DNA of 64,000 nt, taken from the NCBI RefSeq assembly GCF_001583495.1, contig NZ_LQAQ01000014.1, positions 62,001 to 126,000 on the forward strand. The letters are read 5' to 3'. Positions 8,840-18,050 of this stretch are shown here, one piece after another. The notes under the pieces are model-generated. The model worked only from the letters and a program-made list of their open reading frames with translations, had not been told where the DNA came from and made no database searches. A program made the translations under genes and the position numbers. The stretch is from Flammeovirga sp. SJP92. GTDB taxonomy: Bacteria; Bacteroidota; Bacteroidia; Cytophagales; Flammeovirgaceae. Each line of letters begins with the position of its first letter. The first letter of the stretch is position 1.

Positions 8840-10250
8840 AAATTTGAGTTACCACACAAAAATCTAACACAAACCAAACTCAAATATAGTATGCAATTCG
8901 AAATATTCAAGCCTGAACAGCTCAACCCCTTAAATATTATAAATTCAAGAATTCTGAGTTAGGAAAAATTCATTCTTGTATTCCCTGGGAAGAATTGGAG
9001 CAATTATTACCTTCTATTTCAAAAAAAGCAGGTAGGAAATCATGGTTTAATAACAAGGGAAAGTTATAGCTCTAATGTTTCTCAAATCTTATTCCGGTTT
9101 AAGTGATGAAAAATTAATTGACAGACTGAACACAGATTGGGCTTATCATATGTTTTGTTTTCGCTTTTTAAAAGATGATGAAACAATAAGAGACATCACT
9201 CTACCAAGTACAACGCGTTCTTACATTTCATCAATTATTGATATCGATGAACTTCAATTTACCTTATTAAAACACTGGAAAGGAACTGTTGATTTTTCCA
9301 ACCTATTACTGATGGATTCAACCTGTTATGAAAGTGATGTCAGGTACCCTACAGATGTAAAATTGTTATGGGAAAGTTGCTATTATATTTTTGAAAAACT
9401 GCCTTTCAGGTTCTGTGAAGAATTAAAAATAAAACGTCCCAGAAGTAAATATGTAGAGCAAAAGAGAAAATATTTGACTTACTCTAAGAGGAGAAGAAAA
9501 GGATACAAACTGACAAGAAAAAGAAACAGTTCATTGCTGAACTTACTGAGTAAAGGACTGTGTTAATTACAAGATATTTTAGATACAGGAAAAATCGATT
9601 TACTAAAAAAGGAAAGAGATAAATTACGTGTAATCAAGAAAGTATACTTCCAGCAACAATATATGTTTGATCATAAAAAGGAACGTATTGATGACCGTAC
9701 AATCTCCCTTACCAAGCCTTGGCTTCGCCCGATAGTAAGAGGTAAAGAACTAAAAAAAGTAGAGTTTGGATTCAAAGCTCATATTCTACAAGCAGGAGGA
9801 ATTAGTATTATTGACTATTTATCTCCCAACGCCTTCAATGAAAGTACTCGTCTAAGACAGAGCTTCCTTAAACATCAAAAAATCTTTGGAAGTGCAACAC
9901 ATCTTGGTGCAGATGGGATCTATGCAACCAATAAAAACCGCCGATTCATTACTAGTAAAAATATCATCACAAACTTTAAAAAGAAAGGTCCAAAATCCTA
10001 CACGAAGCAAGAAAATAGTATGGTTGAAATCATCGCAAAAGAAAGATCGACTCGTATGGAAGGTATTTTTGGAACCCATAAAAGAAGCTATGGACTCGGT
10101 AAGATAAAAGCGAGAACAAAAGAAAATGAAAAACTACGGATTGTGTTTGGTATTCTTACTTCTAATGCTGTTTTAATGGCGAAGAAAAAGGAAACGAAAC
10201 CACTTGTAGTAGAACAAGGAAGACAACTAAAATTAGCAGTCTAAAAAGTC
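8840..10250 (+). mobile_element. Decayed IS5/IS1182-like insertion sequence
   Basis: This stretch holds the remains of one DDE transposase (8891-10244) with a short inverted repeat ATTTGAGTT/AACTCAAAT (8842-8850 and 8877-8885) just before it. I could not recognise matching terminal inverted repeats or a target-site duplication, so both borders are approximate. It lies between rfbD and the next polysaccharide genes, with a second IS remnant behind it. Confidence 0.65.
8891..10244 (+). pseudogene. Transposase, IS5/IS1182 type, broken by frameshifts and a stop
   Basis: Three frames are needed to read it. It begins MQFEIFKPEQLNPLN at 8891, shifts near 8935 to a frame reading YYKFKNSELGKIHSCIPWEELEQLLP, shifts again near 9060 to the frame open from 9075 (MFLKSYSGLSDEK). 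That frame meets a TAA at 9564-9566 and then continues unbroken in the same frame (LQDILDTGKIDLLKK...) to 10244. The DDE signs are visible: LLMDSTCYESDVRYPTD with the first Asp, HLGADGIYATNKNRR with the second, and RMEGIFGTHKRSYGLGKIKAR with the Glu. Two frameshifts plus a nonsense codon make it inactive. Longest intact pieces are 9075-9566 and 9663-10244. Confidence 0.85.
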
Positions 10251-10375
10251 ATTTCCCCAATGTCCCCTAGATAAATGTGTCCATACAGTTCTTAATGAGG
10301 TAATTTTTGAGATCTTGTATTCTGGCAAGCTGACTTTTTTGTGCTGATTCAGTTTTTAAGCTAATTCTATATAAA

Positions 10376-10420
10376 ATCACCCACTAAAACAGATAGAATA
10401 CTTCTGTTTTAGTGGGTGAT
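10376..10420. repeat. Perfect 18-bp inverted repeat, orphan terminator-like hairpin
   Basis: ATCACCCACTAAAACAGA (10376-10393) pairs perfectly with TCTGTTTTAGTGGGTGAT (10403-10420), with a 9-base loop. No T run follows on either strand, and no intact gene ends nearby. It lies in a 300-base gap between the two IS remnants (10245-10542) that shows no coding potential. Confidence 0.65.
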
Positions 10421-10442
10421 AGAATCCATTTACCAAGATTCC

Positions 10443-10519
10443 CTATTTAGGGAGTCTTACCTAAAATAAAGGTTAACTACCTAATAACTTGTTCTCCATA
10501 TAGTAAACCCCGAAAAATG
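10443..10519 (+). repeat. Diverged direct repeat, copy B
   Basis: Second copy of the segments at 8719-8804: CTATTTAGGGAGTCTT (10443-10458), AAAGGTTAACTACCT (10468-10482), AAACCCCGAAAAATG (10505-10519). Copy B keeps the left arm of the terminator but not the right one; the IS3 remnant begins about 24 bases later. Confidence 0.7.
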
Positions 10520-10585
10520 CCTGATTTTGGAGTATCTACCTTTAGGATTACACAAAAAAGTATACCTTTCTTAACTTATAGCGTT

Positions 10586-10860
10586 ATGAAAAGATACGAA
10601 ACATCATTTAAAAGAAATGGTTGTTGAATTATTGAATTCAGGTCAATCATTAAGTAATGTGTCCAAAGATTATTGAGTAAATAAGGTTACACTTCGTAAT
10701 TGGTAAAAGAAATTTAATAGTTCTGAAGGTTTATCAGGATAAGAAAATCCTTACAGCAGAACAAGAAGAAATTAAGAAACTCAGAAAAGCATTGCGAGAA
10801 GCAGAAATGGAGCGTAATATCTTAAAAAAGGCAGTAAGAATTTTAGAACAGCTTCAAAGG
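10586..10860 (+). pseudogene. IS3-family OrfA (helix-turn-helix), broken
   Basis: The reading begins MKRYETSFK, shifts frame near 10615, continues MVVELLNSGQSLSNVSKDY, then meets TGA (before VNKVTLRNW) and TAA (after NW). Another shift near 10740 leads to KILTAEQEEIKKLRKALREA and MERNILKKAV, the usual leucine-zipper end of OrfA. HTH_Tnp_1-type DNA-binding protein in origin; cannot make a full product now. Confidence 0.8.
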
Positions 10861-11583
10861 AAAAGACATTATATTATAAAGCAGAAATTACACGTATTTT
10901 TGAGAATAACCTTAGTATTTATGGAAGTTACAGAATACAAAAAGAACTTCTAAAAAATGGAATAAATCTATCTAGGATCTATTGTGGAACGTCTTATGCA
11001 AGAATTAGGTCTTGGAAGTATACTAAAGAAAAAGCTTGTTATCACCACTGATTCTAAGCATAATCAACCAATAGCAAATAATCTTTTAGATAGGAAATTT
11101 CTCGAAAATAGGCTTGGTAAGAAATGGGCTTATCTGACCACCATGATTGACCTGGCAGATCGTAAGATTATTGGTTGGTCACTGAGTGAAGATATGATAA
11201 CAGAAAATACGGTTTTAAAAGCATGGGTAAACGCGAGAAATAATAGAGGCATTGAAGATGGGTTCTTGCTACATTCAGATTGAGGAGTTCAATATAGCAG
11301 TACACTATTTACTTCTATTTTATCAGAGAACCCAACTTCAAAACAAAGTATGAATCGAAAAGGAAATTGTTGGGATAATGCTGTAGCTGAAAGTTTCTTT
11401 AAAAGTATCAAATACGAATATCTTTATAGATTTAATTTTCAATCAATGGAACACTTAAATTGAGACGTGATCAAGTATATTTATTGGTACAATAATGAAA
11501 GACTTCATTCAGCTTTAGGATATAAAACACCTACTGAAAAAGAAAATGGATTAAAATTTATGAATTTAGTGAGGGCAGCTTAA
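10860..11583 (+). pseudogene. IS3-family OrfB transposase, broken and missing a catalytic Asp
   Basis: Pieces in order: TLYYKAEITRIFENNLSIYG and YRIQKELLKNGINLSRI in one frame; RLMQELGLGSILKKK and TTDSKHNQPIANNLLDRKF from 10984 in a second; then WAYLTTMIDLADRKIIGWSL. TGA codons stop it at 11281 (HSD-stop-GVQYSS, where HSDRG is usual) and at 11462 (before DVIKYIYWYNNERLHSALGY). The normal stretch with the first catalytic Asp (WVSDITYI in relatives) is absent between LLDRKF and KKWAYLTT, so a short in-frame deletion appears to have removed it. The last Glu region, [15 protein letters not shown], remains. Clearly a pseudogene. Confidence 0.88.
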
Positions 11584-11727
11584 AATTTGTATCCTTTTTG
11601 GTTGCTATTCCAACCGTGATATACTCTATTAATTAGATTAAAAACTATTATATCAGTTCTTGAATAACATTATTAACATCCACAAATCAACATTTTAAAG
11701 TACAAAAAACACTTAATATTTTCACGC

Positions 11728-11753
11728 TGATTATCAACATGTTAATGTAATCA
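11728..11753. promoter_or_regulatory. Nested palindrome upstream of the HTH regulator
   Basis: TGATTA...TAATCA (11728-11733 and 11748-11753) encloses the 8-bp palindrome AACATGTT. Two-fold symmetric 26-base site about 150 bases before the regulator start; it may be an operator. The rest of the gap from 11613 to 11902 is AT-rich with one further weak hairpin (AATATG/CATATT, 11843-11872). Confidence 0.3.
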
Positions 11754-11902
11754 TCAAAAAAAATAACTAAAGATAATTTGTGTAAAATTTTTACTCATCT
11801 TTAATTTACAATCATTAATACCTTTAAACGGTCATAAAAAGTAATATGTGACCGACGTGGCGAAGCCATATTTAATCTAAATTAACATTCTTAATAATAC
11901 CA

Positions 11903-12418
11903 ATGCTAGATGCATTAATCACTTCAAAAACTAGATTAAAATTACTTCTTAAATTTTTTCTAAACCCTAGTAACACCGCTTACTTAAGAGGACTTGCTAT
12001 AGAATTTTCTGAATCAACCAATTCCATACGTATTGAACTGAACCGTTTAGAGAAAGCAAAAATGCTTGAAGCCTCCTTTGAAGGAAATAAAAAAATTTTC
12101 AGAGTAAATAAATCGCATCCTCTTTTTAATGATTTACAAGCTATCGTACATAAATATGTTGGTTTAGATATAATTATTGAAAGGATTTTAAAAAAACTTG
12201 GTAACATCAAAGAAGTTTACTTAGTAGGTCATTTAGCTGAAGGGTTAAATAGTAATAAAATTGAGCTCTTAATTAAAGGTAATTTTGATCATATATACCT
12301 CAAAAGTTTAATACAAAAAGTAGAATCCACAGTTGGTAAAAAAGTCGTATATAAAGAAATAAATGATTTATCAAAATCAGATATTCCTCTTAATGCGTTG
12401 AAAATTTTTAGTCTCTAA
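11903..12418 (+). CDS. Winged-helix protein with degenerate nucleotidyltransferase-like half
   Basis: A 171-residue protein in two parts. Residues 1-75 look like an ArsR-type winged helix: LDALITSKTRLKLLLKFFLN, then AYLRGLAIEFSESTNSIR as the recognition region and a wing around EGNKKIFRVN. Residues about 95-171 resemble a small MNT-type nucleotidyltransferase, with GHLAEG (109-114) at the place of the GSxAxG loop. The catalytic Asp pair expected soon after is replaced (NKIELL, 118-123), so it is probably not an active enzyme. Similar proteins are found in Bacteroidota polysaccharide loci and are annotated as ArsR-like regulators. It precedes ugd by 13 bases and may control the downstream genes; that is inference. 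Confidence 0.7.
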   Translation: MLDALITSKTRLKLLLKFFLNPSNTAYLRGLAIEFSESTNSIRIELNRLEKAKMLEASFEGNKKIFRVNKSHPLFNDLQAIVHKYVGLDIIIERILKKLGNIKEVYLVGHLAEGLNSNKIELLIKGNFDHIYLKSLIQKVESTVGKKVVYKEINDLSKSDIPLNALKIFSL

Positions 12419-12431
12419 ATAAATATAAGTT

Positions 12432-13826
12432 ATGAATAAAATTAAAAACATTTGCTGTATTGGCGCAGGTTATGTGGGAGGTCCTACAATGGCTGTTATT
12501 GCCCTAAAAAACCCACACATTAAAGTAAACATTGTTGATATCAATGAAAAAAGAATTGAAGATTGGAATGATGAAAATCTAGATAAGTTACCAATTTATG
12601 AACCTGGTTTAGCTGAAGTTATTGCACAAACAAGGAATGAAAATCTATTCTTCTCTACGGATGTCGAGCAAGGAATAAAAGATGCTGATATGATCTTTAT
12701 TTCTGTAAATACTCCTACAAAAACTTATGGTAAAGGGAAAGGTCAGGCAGCTGACTTGAAGTATATAGAATTATGTGCACGTCAGATAGCTAAAGTTGCA
12801 ACAAATGATAAAATTGTTGTTGAAAAGTCGACTTTACCTGTAAGAACTGCGGAAGCATTGAAAAGTATTTTATCAAATACGGGAACAGGTGTCAATTATG
12901 AGATATTATCTAACCCTGAATTTTTAGCTGAAGGTACGGCTATTGAAGATTTATTTAACCCCGATCGTGTTTTAATTGGAGGTGATAATACCAAATCTGG
13001 CCAAGAAGCAAAAGACATTTTATCTTCTATCTATGAATCTTGGGTTCCAAAAGATAAAGTACTACAAACAAATGTATGGTCATCTGAATTATCCAAACTA
13101 ACTGCTAATGCTTTTTTAGCTCAAAGAATTTCATCTATCAATGCTATGTCAGCATTGTGTGAAAAAACTGAAGCTGATGTAGATGAAATAGCAAAAGCTA
13201 TTGGTATGGATTCTCGTATTGGACCAAAATTCTTAAAATCATCTGTTGGATTTGGTGGATCTTGTTTTCAAAAAGATGTATTAAACTTAGTTTACATTGC
13301 TAAGTCTTATGGTTTAGATGAAGTTGCTGAATATTGGAATCAAGTAATACAATTAAATGACTATCAGAAACGAAGATTTGCTGATCATATCATTAAAACA
13401 TCTTACAATACCGTTTCTGATAAACAAATAACATTTTTTGGTTGGGCATTTAAGAAAGATACTAATGACACTCGTGAATCCGCTGCGATTTATGTCGCAG
13501 ATCATCTACTAGATGAAAATGCTAATATTACAATATATGATCCAAAAGTTTCTGCAGAAAAAGTTTATACAGACCTTGAATATCTAAATACTCACACTCC
13601 TGAAAAAATTCGTTCTAAAGTTAAAATAATTAATGATCCTTACGAAGCTGTCAAAAATACATATGGCATTGCAATTCTAACTGAGTGGGATGAATTTATT
13701 AGCTATGATTGGAACAAAATATTTGATTTAACTTTAAAGCCAGCTAATATTTTTGATGGTAGAAATATATTAGATAGTGAAAAGTTAAGTAGTATTGGCT
13801 TTAAAGTAAGTCAAATTGGTAAATAA
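12432..13826 (+). CDS. ugd: UDP-glucose 6-dehydrogenase (long, eukaryote-like type)
   Basis: Oxidises UDP-glucose twice to UDP-glucuronate using NAD. The 464 residues begin with the Rossmann motif [15 protein letters not shown], contain the catalytic cysteine in [10 protein letters not shown] (about residue 277), and the C-terminal domain motif [18 protein letters not shown]. The length and N-terminal YVGGPT pattern match the longer group that includes animal UGDH, also common in Bacteroidota. Its product feeds UDP-xylose synthase encoded at 25024 or enters the polymer as glucuronate. It starts 13 bases after the small regulator gene and leads the packed run of EPS genes. Confidence 0.96.
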   Translation: MNKIKNICCIGAGYVGGPTMAVIALKNPHIKVNIVDINEKRIEDWNDENLDKLPIYEPGLAEVIAQTRNENLFFSTDVEQGIKDADMIFISVNTPTKTYGKGKGQAADLKYIELCARQIAKVATNDKIVVEKSTLPVRTAEALKSILSNTGTGVNYEILSNPEFLAEGTAIEDLFNPDRVLIGGDNTKSGQEAKDILSSIYESWVPKDKVLQTNVWSSELSKLTANAFLAQRISSINAMSALCEKTEADVDEIAKAIGMDSRIGPKFLKSSVGFGGSCFQKDVLNLVYIAKSYGLDEVAEYWNQVIQLNDYQKRRFADHIIKTSYNTVSDKQITFFGWAFKKDTNDTRESAAIYVADHLLDENANITIYDPKVSAEKVYTDLEYLNTHTPEKIRSKVKIINDPYEAVKNTYGIAILTEWDEFISYDWNKIFDLTLKPANIFDGRNILDSEKLSSIGFKVSQIGK

Positions 13827-13849
13827 TTTGATCAGTTTAATTAAAAATT

Positions 13850-14776
13850 ATGATTGAGAATCATTTCATCGTTGGTATGTCTAGAGCAGGAACTACATGG
13901 ATATCTAATGCTTTAGATAAACATAGTAAAGTTTCTGTATTTGGAGAATCTTGTTTTTTTGGTCGCCATTACATTGAAAACAAAAAGTTATATTCAAAAG
14001 ACGATTTAGTAACGTTAGCTCCAAAATTTATAAATGGTTCTTTAGAAAGTACAAAAATATTTAGAGATAACAACATTGATTATCAGGTCTTTTTTAAAGA
14101 TGTATTTGATACATTAATAGAACGAAATGAAGATATTAGACCATCAGATATTTTTGATTACATCTCAAAACAAATATCTGAAATTTCTAAAAAATCAATC
14201 ATCATTGAAAAGACACCTCATCACCTTAATTATATAGAAAGAATAAAAGAGTCGTACCCTCAAGCAAAATTCATCATAATGAAACGTAATGCTGTCGATT
14301 TTTTACTTTCATATAAACACCAAAGTGATAGAAAAGTTGGTATATCAAAAAAGGAATTAAAAGCTATTTATCACCCCTTAGGTGCACTTCTCATATATAG
14401 AAAATATCTATCTTCAATTCTAAAAAATCAGTTTGATAGGAATACCATTATTTTTGAACTTAATAATAACGATGAAAACATACTTAAAGAAGTTCAGGAA
14501 TTTTTAGATATCGAACAGGAAGATATTAACATAAAAAAAGTCAACTCTAGCTTTAATAGTGAAATAAAAAAGGAGCTTTTAATTGAGGAAATGTTTTGGT
14601 TAAACTTGTTTGGGTTTGTTAAATACGATATAAATTATTTTTCAATAAATAATTTATTAAAAATTATCATGAGTATGATCAAGATTCCTAAATGGGGATT
14701 CAACTCTATAGTAATTATGAAAAAAAATTCATCTACAAATATCGTTAAATATTTTCTCAATATACTAAAGGGATAG
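13850..14776 (+). CDS. Sulfotransferase family protein
   Basis: Predicted PAPS-dependent sulfotransferase of 308 residues. The N terminus IVGMSRAGTTWISNAL carries the 5'-phosphosulfate-binding loop (SRAGTTW), and KRNAVDFLLSYKHQ near residue 145 fits the 3'-phosphate-binding Arg/Ser motif. No membrane segment or signal is visible, so it should act in the cytosol on nucleotide- or lipid-linked glycan. It is followed six bases later by another sulfotransferase-like gene and then by the flippase. Sulfation of the polymer before export is the natural reading, not proven. No PAPS synthesis genes are in this window. Confidence 0.8.
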   Translation: MIENHFIVGMSRAGTTWISNALDKHSKVSVFGESCFFGRHYIENKKLYSKDDLVTLAPKFINGSLESTKIFRDNNIDYQVFFKDVFDTLIERNEDIRPSDIFDYISKQISEISKKSIIIEKTPHHLNYIERIKESYPQAKFIIMKRNAVDFLLSYKHQSDRKVGISKKELKAIYHPLGALLIYRKYLSSILKNQFDRNTIIFELNNNDENILKEVQEFLDIEQEDINIKKVNSSFNSEIKKELLIEEMFWLNLFGFVKYDINYFSINNLLKIIMSMIKIPKWGFNSIVIMKKNSSTNIVKYFLNILKG

Positions 14777-14782
14777 AAAACA

Positions 14783-15475
14783 ATGCCAGTTGCTCAAAAT
14801 AACAAAGTTCTATTTATACATATTCCTAAAAATGCAGGTAAATCCATTGAAGTGGCTTTAGGAATTACTACTTCCCAAGAAGCTATTAAATATACATGGA
14901 GGAAGACTTTAAACCGTATAGCTGTTTTTCTCCTAAGGCTTACAAAAGACAAAAAAAGTCATGATCGAATTTGGGGAATTATTGATTATACTTTCACTGC
15001 TCAACATCTTACTCTACAAGAGATATTAAATTCTCAATTAATAAACCCATATGAGAAAGATAATTTTATTACAATTGCAGTTGTTAGAAATCCTTATGAT
15101 AGAGCAGTCTCTAGTTATAATCACTTCTGTTCTCAAAATACAGAGCAAATATCCTTTCTTGATTTTTTAAATACTTTTTTTGTTTACCAGAAAAATGATC
15201 GTCATAATGTAATTGCACATAAAAGAACTCAAAGTGAGTTCCTTAGAGATACATATGGAAATATTAAAATTAAATATTTATTAAGATTCGAAAACCTTAA
15301 CGAAGACTTTAAATCATTTGCTGATGACTTAAATTTAAATCAAAAAAGCCTTGATAAAATTGGAGCAAAAAAACGGAATCATAATAATTACAGAAAATAT
15401 TATTGTGATGAAAGTAAGAAAATTATCGAGGAATATTTCAAAGATGATTTAGAGAACTTCTCATATACATTCTAA
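14783..15475 (+). CDS. Sulfotransferase family protein (heparan-sulfotransferase-2-like)
   Basis: A 230-residue protein of the Sulfotransfer_2 type. KVLFIHIPKNAGKSIEVAL at residues 8-26 is the PAPS-binding P-loop-like motif (IPKxAGxS), and VVRNPYDRAVSSYNHF near 105-120 is the matching 3'-phosphate motif. It differs from the sulfotransferase before it, so the two likely modify different positions. Its stop codon overlaps the flippase start by one base (TAATG), which indicates translational coupling. Acceptor sugar is unknown. Confidence 0.82.
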   Translation: MPVAQNNKVLFIHIPKNAGKSIEVALGITTSQEAIKYTWRKTLNRIAVFLLRLTKDKKSHDRIWGIIDYTFTAQHLTLQEILNSQLINPYEKDNFITIAVVRNPYDRAVSSYNHFCSQNTEQISFLDFLNTFFVYQKNDRHNVIAHKRTQSEFLRDTYGNIKIKYLLRFENLNEDFKSFADDLNLNQKSLDKIGAKKRNHNNYRKYYCDESKKIIEEYFKDDLENFSYTF

Positions 15476-16926
15476 TGTCAAAAGTTTTTTCTAATATAAA
15501 ATCAGGTGTAGTTTGGTCATTTTTACAAATTTTCGCATCTAAGTTTTCTACAATTATTGGTCAGCTCTTACTAGCCTACATTCTTAATCCTGAGGATTTT
15601 GGTAAAGTAAGTATAGCAACTTCTATCATTTATATCATATCCCTTTTCCAAAATATTGGAATTTCAGATATTTTAATTAGTAGAGGAAAGTATTTTAGTA
15701 TATACACACAAAGTGCAAGATCAATTTCCCTTGTTACAGGATTTATATGTCTCACTGTAACTTTAATATGTGGCAAGGTAAGTGAGTTTATTTATCATGA
15801 TCAGGATGTAAGTAACTTCATATACCTTTCTTGCATCTCAATATTTTTCAATACGTTAAGTAATATACCTGAATCTGAGCTTAAAAAACAATTAAAATTT
15901 AAAAAATTATCAATTTTAAAATCAATTGAAAATTTATCTACACAGATATTTATTGTTCTTTTTGCCTATATAGGTTTTAAATCTTATTCATTTATTTACT
16001 CCTCAATAATAATCTCAATTTTTCATTTTTTTTATATACATAAAATTGCAAAGTATAGTTATTTTTTTGAGATAAAATTTAAGTATTGGAAATCATTGAT
16101 ACATAATAGTATTTGGGGATTAATATTTAATATTACTCAAACATTAATAAGACAAGTAGATTACTTGATACTTGGTGTGTTTAGTACTCAAAAAGCTGTA
16201 GGACTTTATTTTATGGCATATACTCTTAGCACACAAACTATTAGTTTAGTGATTAATATTATTAACCCTATTCTATTTCCTATTTTTAAAAGTTCAAGTC
16301 AGCTAACAACCAAAGAAAGGAACAATAATATTATAGAATTATCAGAAGTCTTTTCATTTATTGGTTTTACATTTTCGATTTCTCAAGTATATATATTACC
16401 TCCAATAATTGATTTATTTCTAGAAGAGAAATGGTTTAATAGTATTGAAATTACTCAGATTCTATTATGGGGTATGGGATTTAAAATAGCATCTACTTTA
16501 TGGACATTAATTTACAAAGTCAACTCTGATTTTATAAAGCTAGGAAAAGTATCATTAATTTCATCAATTATTTTCACACTAATTATTACATTTTCTTCAT
16601 ATAAATTTGGAAATATTGGAACTGCATATGGTGTAAGTTTTTATAATGTAATATCATCTTATGTTTTTTTATATGTAGCTTTCTCTAATAACAATATAAC
16701 TTCTAAGAAGATTTTATTCTCTATAACAAGAGACTTTTTACAGTGTAGCTTCTTTTTTATTGTTGTGAACTACGTGATAAGATATTTTAATTTTGATAAT
16801 AAATATGTTATTATTTTGCTAAATATTACTACAACATTAGTTGTCTTATTTTCATTTACATTAACATACAAGAAAAATATAATTGTTACTAAAATTAAAA
16901 ATAGAATTAAAAATAAAATTAAATGA
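15475..16926 (+). CDS. Polysaccharide flippase (Wzx-like)
   Basis: Moves the undecaprenyl-linked repeat unit across the inner membrane. The 483 residues show about 12-14 hydrophobic segments spread over the length and the usual N terminus of the oligosaccharide flippase family: KSGVVWSFLQIFASKFSTII, with QLLLAYILNPEDFGKVSIA next. The central LIRQVDYLILGVFS is also typical of the RfbX/Wzx group of the MOP superfamily. Overlaps the preceding sulfotransferase by one base and the following glycosyltransferase by four. With the Wzy-like gene at 18929 and the Wzc-like kinase it defines a Wzx/Wzy system. Confidence 0.92.
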   Translation: MSKVFSNIKSGVVWSFLQIFASKFSTIIGQLLLAYILNPEDFGKVSIATSIIYIISLFQNIGISDILISRGKYFSIYTQSARSISLVTGFICLTVTLICGKVSEFIYHDQDVSNFIYLSCISIFFNTLSNIPESELKKQLKFKKLSILKSIENLSTQIFIVLFAYIGFKSYSFIYSSIIISIFHFFYIHKIAKYSYFFEIKFKYWKSLIHNSIWGLIFNITQTLIRQVDYLILGVFSTQKAVGLYFMAYTLSTQTISLVINIINPILFPIFKSSSQLTTKERNNNIIELSEVFSFIGFTFSISQVYILPPIIDLFLEEKWFNSIEITQILLWGMGFKIASTLWTLIYKVNSDFIKLGKVSLISSIIFTLIITFSSYKFGNIGTAYGVSFYNVISSYVFLYVAFSNNNITSKKILFSITRDFLQCSFFFIVVNYVIRYFNFDNKYVIILLNITTTLVVLFSFTLTYKKNIIVTKIKNRIKNKIK

Positions 16927-18050
16927 AATATACAGTTATTGTCAACGGAAGATTTCAAGCTTTTGATTATGCCTCTGAGCTTCATAAACAAGGTAAACTT
17001 GATAAACTAATTTCTTCCATGCCCTATTATATTGCTAAAAAGTATAATATTCCAAGTGATAAATATGAAGGTTTTCCAATTTTTGAATATCTAAAATATT
17101 CTTCCCGAAAAGTCTTAAAGAAAAACCTTCCAACCATGCTATATGCTAAAGCTTTCACAAAGTGGGCTAAAACAAAAATACCAAAAAACACTAATGTAAT
17201 TTTTTCTTCTGCAGGTTATAGCTATGAAATATTCACTGATAAGCAATTTCAAAATGTTATTAAGGTATTAGACAGGCCTTCTACCCATACTTTATCCAAT
17301 ATAGAGCTTAAAAAAGAAGCTTATAGATATCATAATAGTACATTTACTCCTCATAAAGAAAGTTTCGTCAAAAGAGAATTAGAAGAATACAAAAATGCTA
17401 ATAAGATTATGATTCCTTCCTCTTTTGTAGAAAGGACTTTTTTAGATAATGGTATTAAGCAAGATAAAATTATTAAAATACCTTACCCAATTGGAAATAA
17501 TAAGTTTAAAAATTTGACTAAAACGGACTCGAAAAGAGAAAAAAGTGTTCTTTTTGTAGGTCAACTTTCCCCAAGGAAAGGGATTCAAGTTCTTCTAGAT
17601 GCTTTTAAAATCATTGATAAAAAAAACAATGAAATTTTTTTAAACGTTGTTGGTCATAGAGTAAAAGATTATAATGTTAATTTTGACAATTATGAAAATG
17701 TTAAATATTTAGGACCTCAAAAAGGGCAAGCACTCTACGATATTTTTAACACCTCATCTCTATTTTGTCTACCCGCATATGAAGAAGGCATGGCATTTGT
17801 CTTAAGTGAAGCTAATTATTGTGGTTTACCAATTATAGCTACAAAGAATTCTTCTATTGAAGACTTCAAGGTAAATAATAGTAAATCAATTATTGAGATC
17901 CCAACTGGAGACCCTGAAGTATTAGCTGAAAATATAATGTCTTTTTTCGAAGAAGGCCTTAAACAACATTCCTTTGTAAGTAGATCACATGAATCAGTAA
18001 GGAATTACCTAGAGTATACAAATAAGATAATAAATGAAATTGAAAAATAA
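16923..18050 (+). CDS. Glycosyltransferase family 4
   Basis: Retaining GT-B glycosyltransferase of 375 residues. The C-terminal half starts at VLFVGQLSPRKGIQVLLDAF and contains the nucleotide-sugar site AYEEGMAFVLSEANYCGLP (the E-x7-E motif). The N-terminal half lacks a signal or membrane segment, so it should act at the cytosolic membrane face on the lipid-linked repeat unit. It overlaps its neighbours on both sides (4 and 17 bases). Sugar donor cannot be told from sequence. Confidence 0.9.
   Translation: MKYTVIVNGRFQAFDYASELHKQGKLDKLISSMPYYIAKKYNIPSDKYEGFPIFEYLKYSSRKVLKKNLPTMLYAKAFTKWAKTKIPKNTNVIFSSAGYSYEIFTDKQFQNVIKVLDRPSTHTLSNIELKKEAYRYHNSTFTPHKESFVKRELEEYKNANKIMIPSSFVERTFLDNGIKQDKIIKIPYPIGNNKFKNLTKTDSKREKSVLFVGQLSPRKGIQVLLDAFKIIDKKNNEIFLNVVGHRVKDYNVNFDNYENVKYLGPQKGQALYDIFNTSSLFCLPAYEEGMAFVLSEANYCGLPIIATKNSSIEDFKVNNSKSIIEIPTGDPEVLAENIMSFFEEGLKQHSFVSRSHESVRNYLEYTNKIINEIEK

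Larger units (their letters stand above)
10543..11612 (+). mobile_element. Decayed IS3-family (IS150-like) insertion sequence
   Basis: Two broken genes in the IS3 order orfA-orfB lie between imperfect terminal inverted repeats: left TAGGATTACACAAAAAAGTA..., right (read on the other strand) TGGAATAGCAACCAAAAAGG... At about 1070 bases it is shorter than typical IS3 elements, in line with internal loss in orfB. No target-site duplication was recognised. Confidence 0.75.

Noticed and set aside
10640-11470. Several TGA and TAA codons in otherwise readable IS3 frames, hinting at recoding
   Set aside because: Both TGA and TAA occur, along with frameshifts and a deletion, while nearby genes use normal stops; decay explains it.
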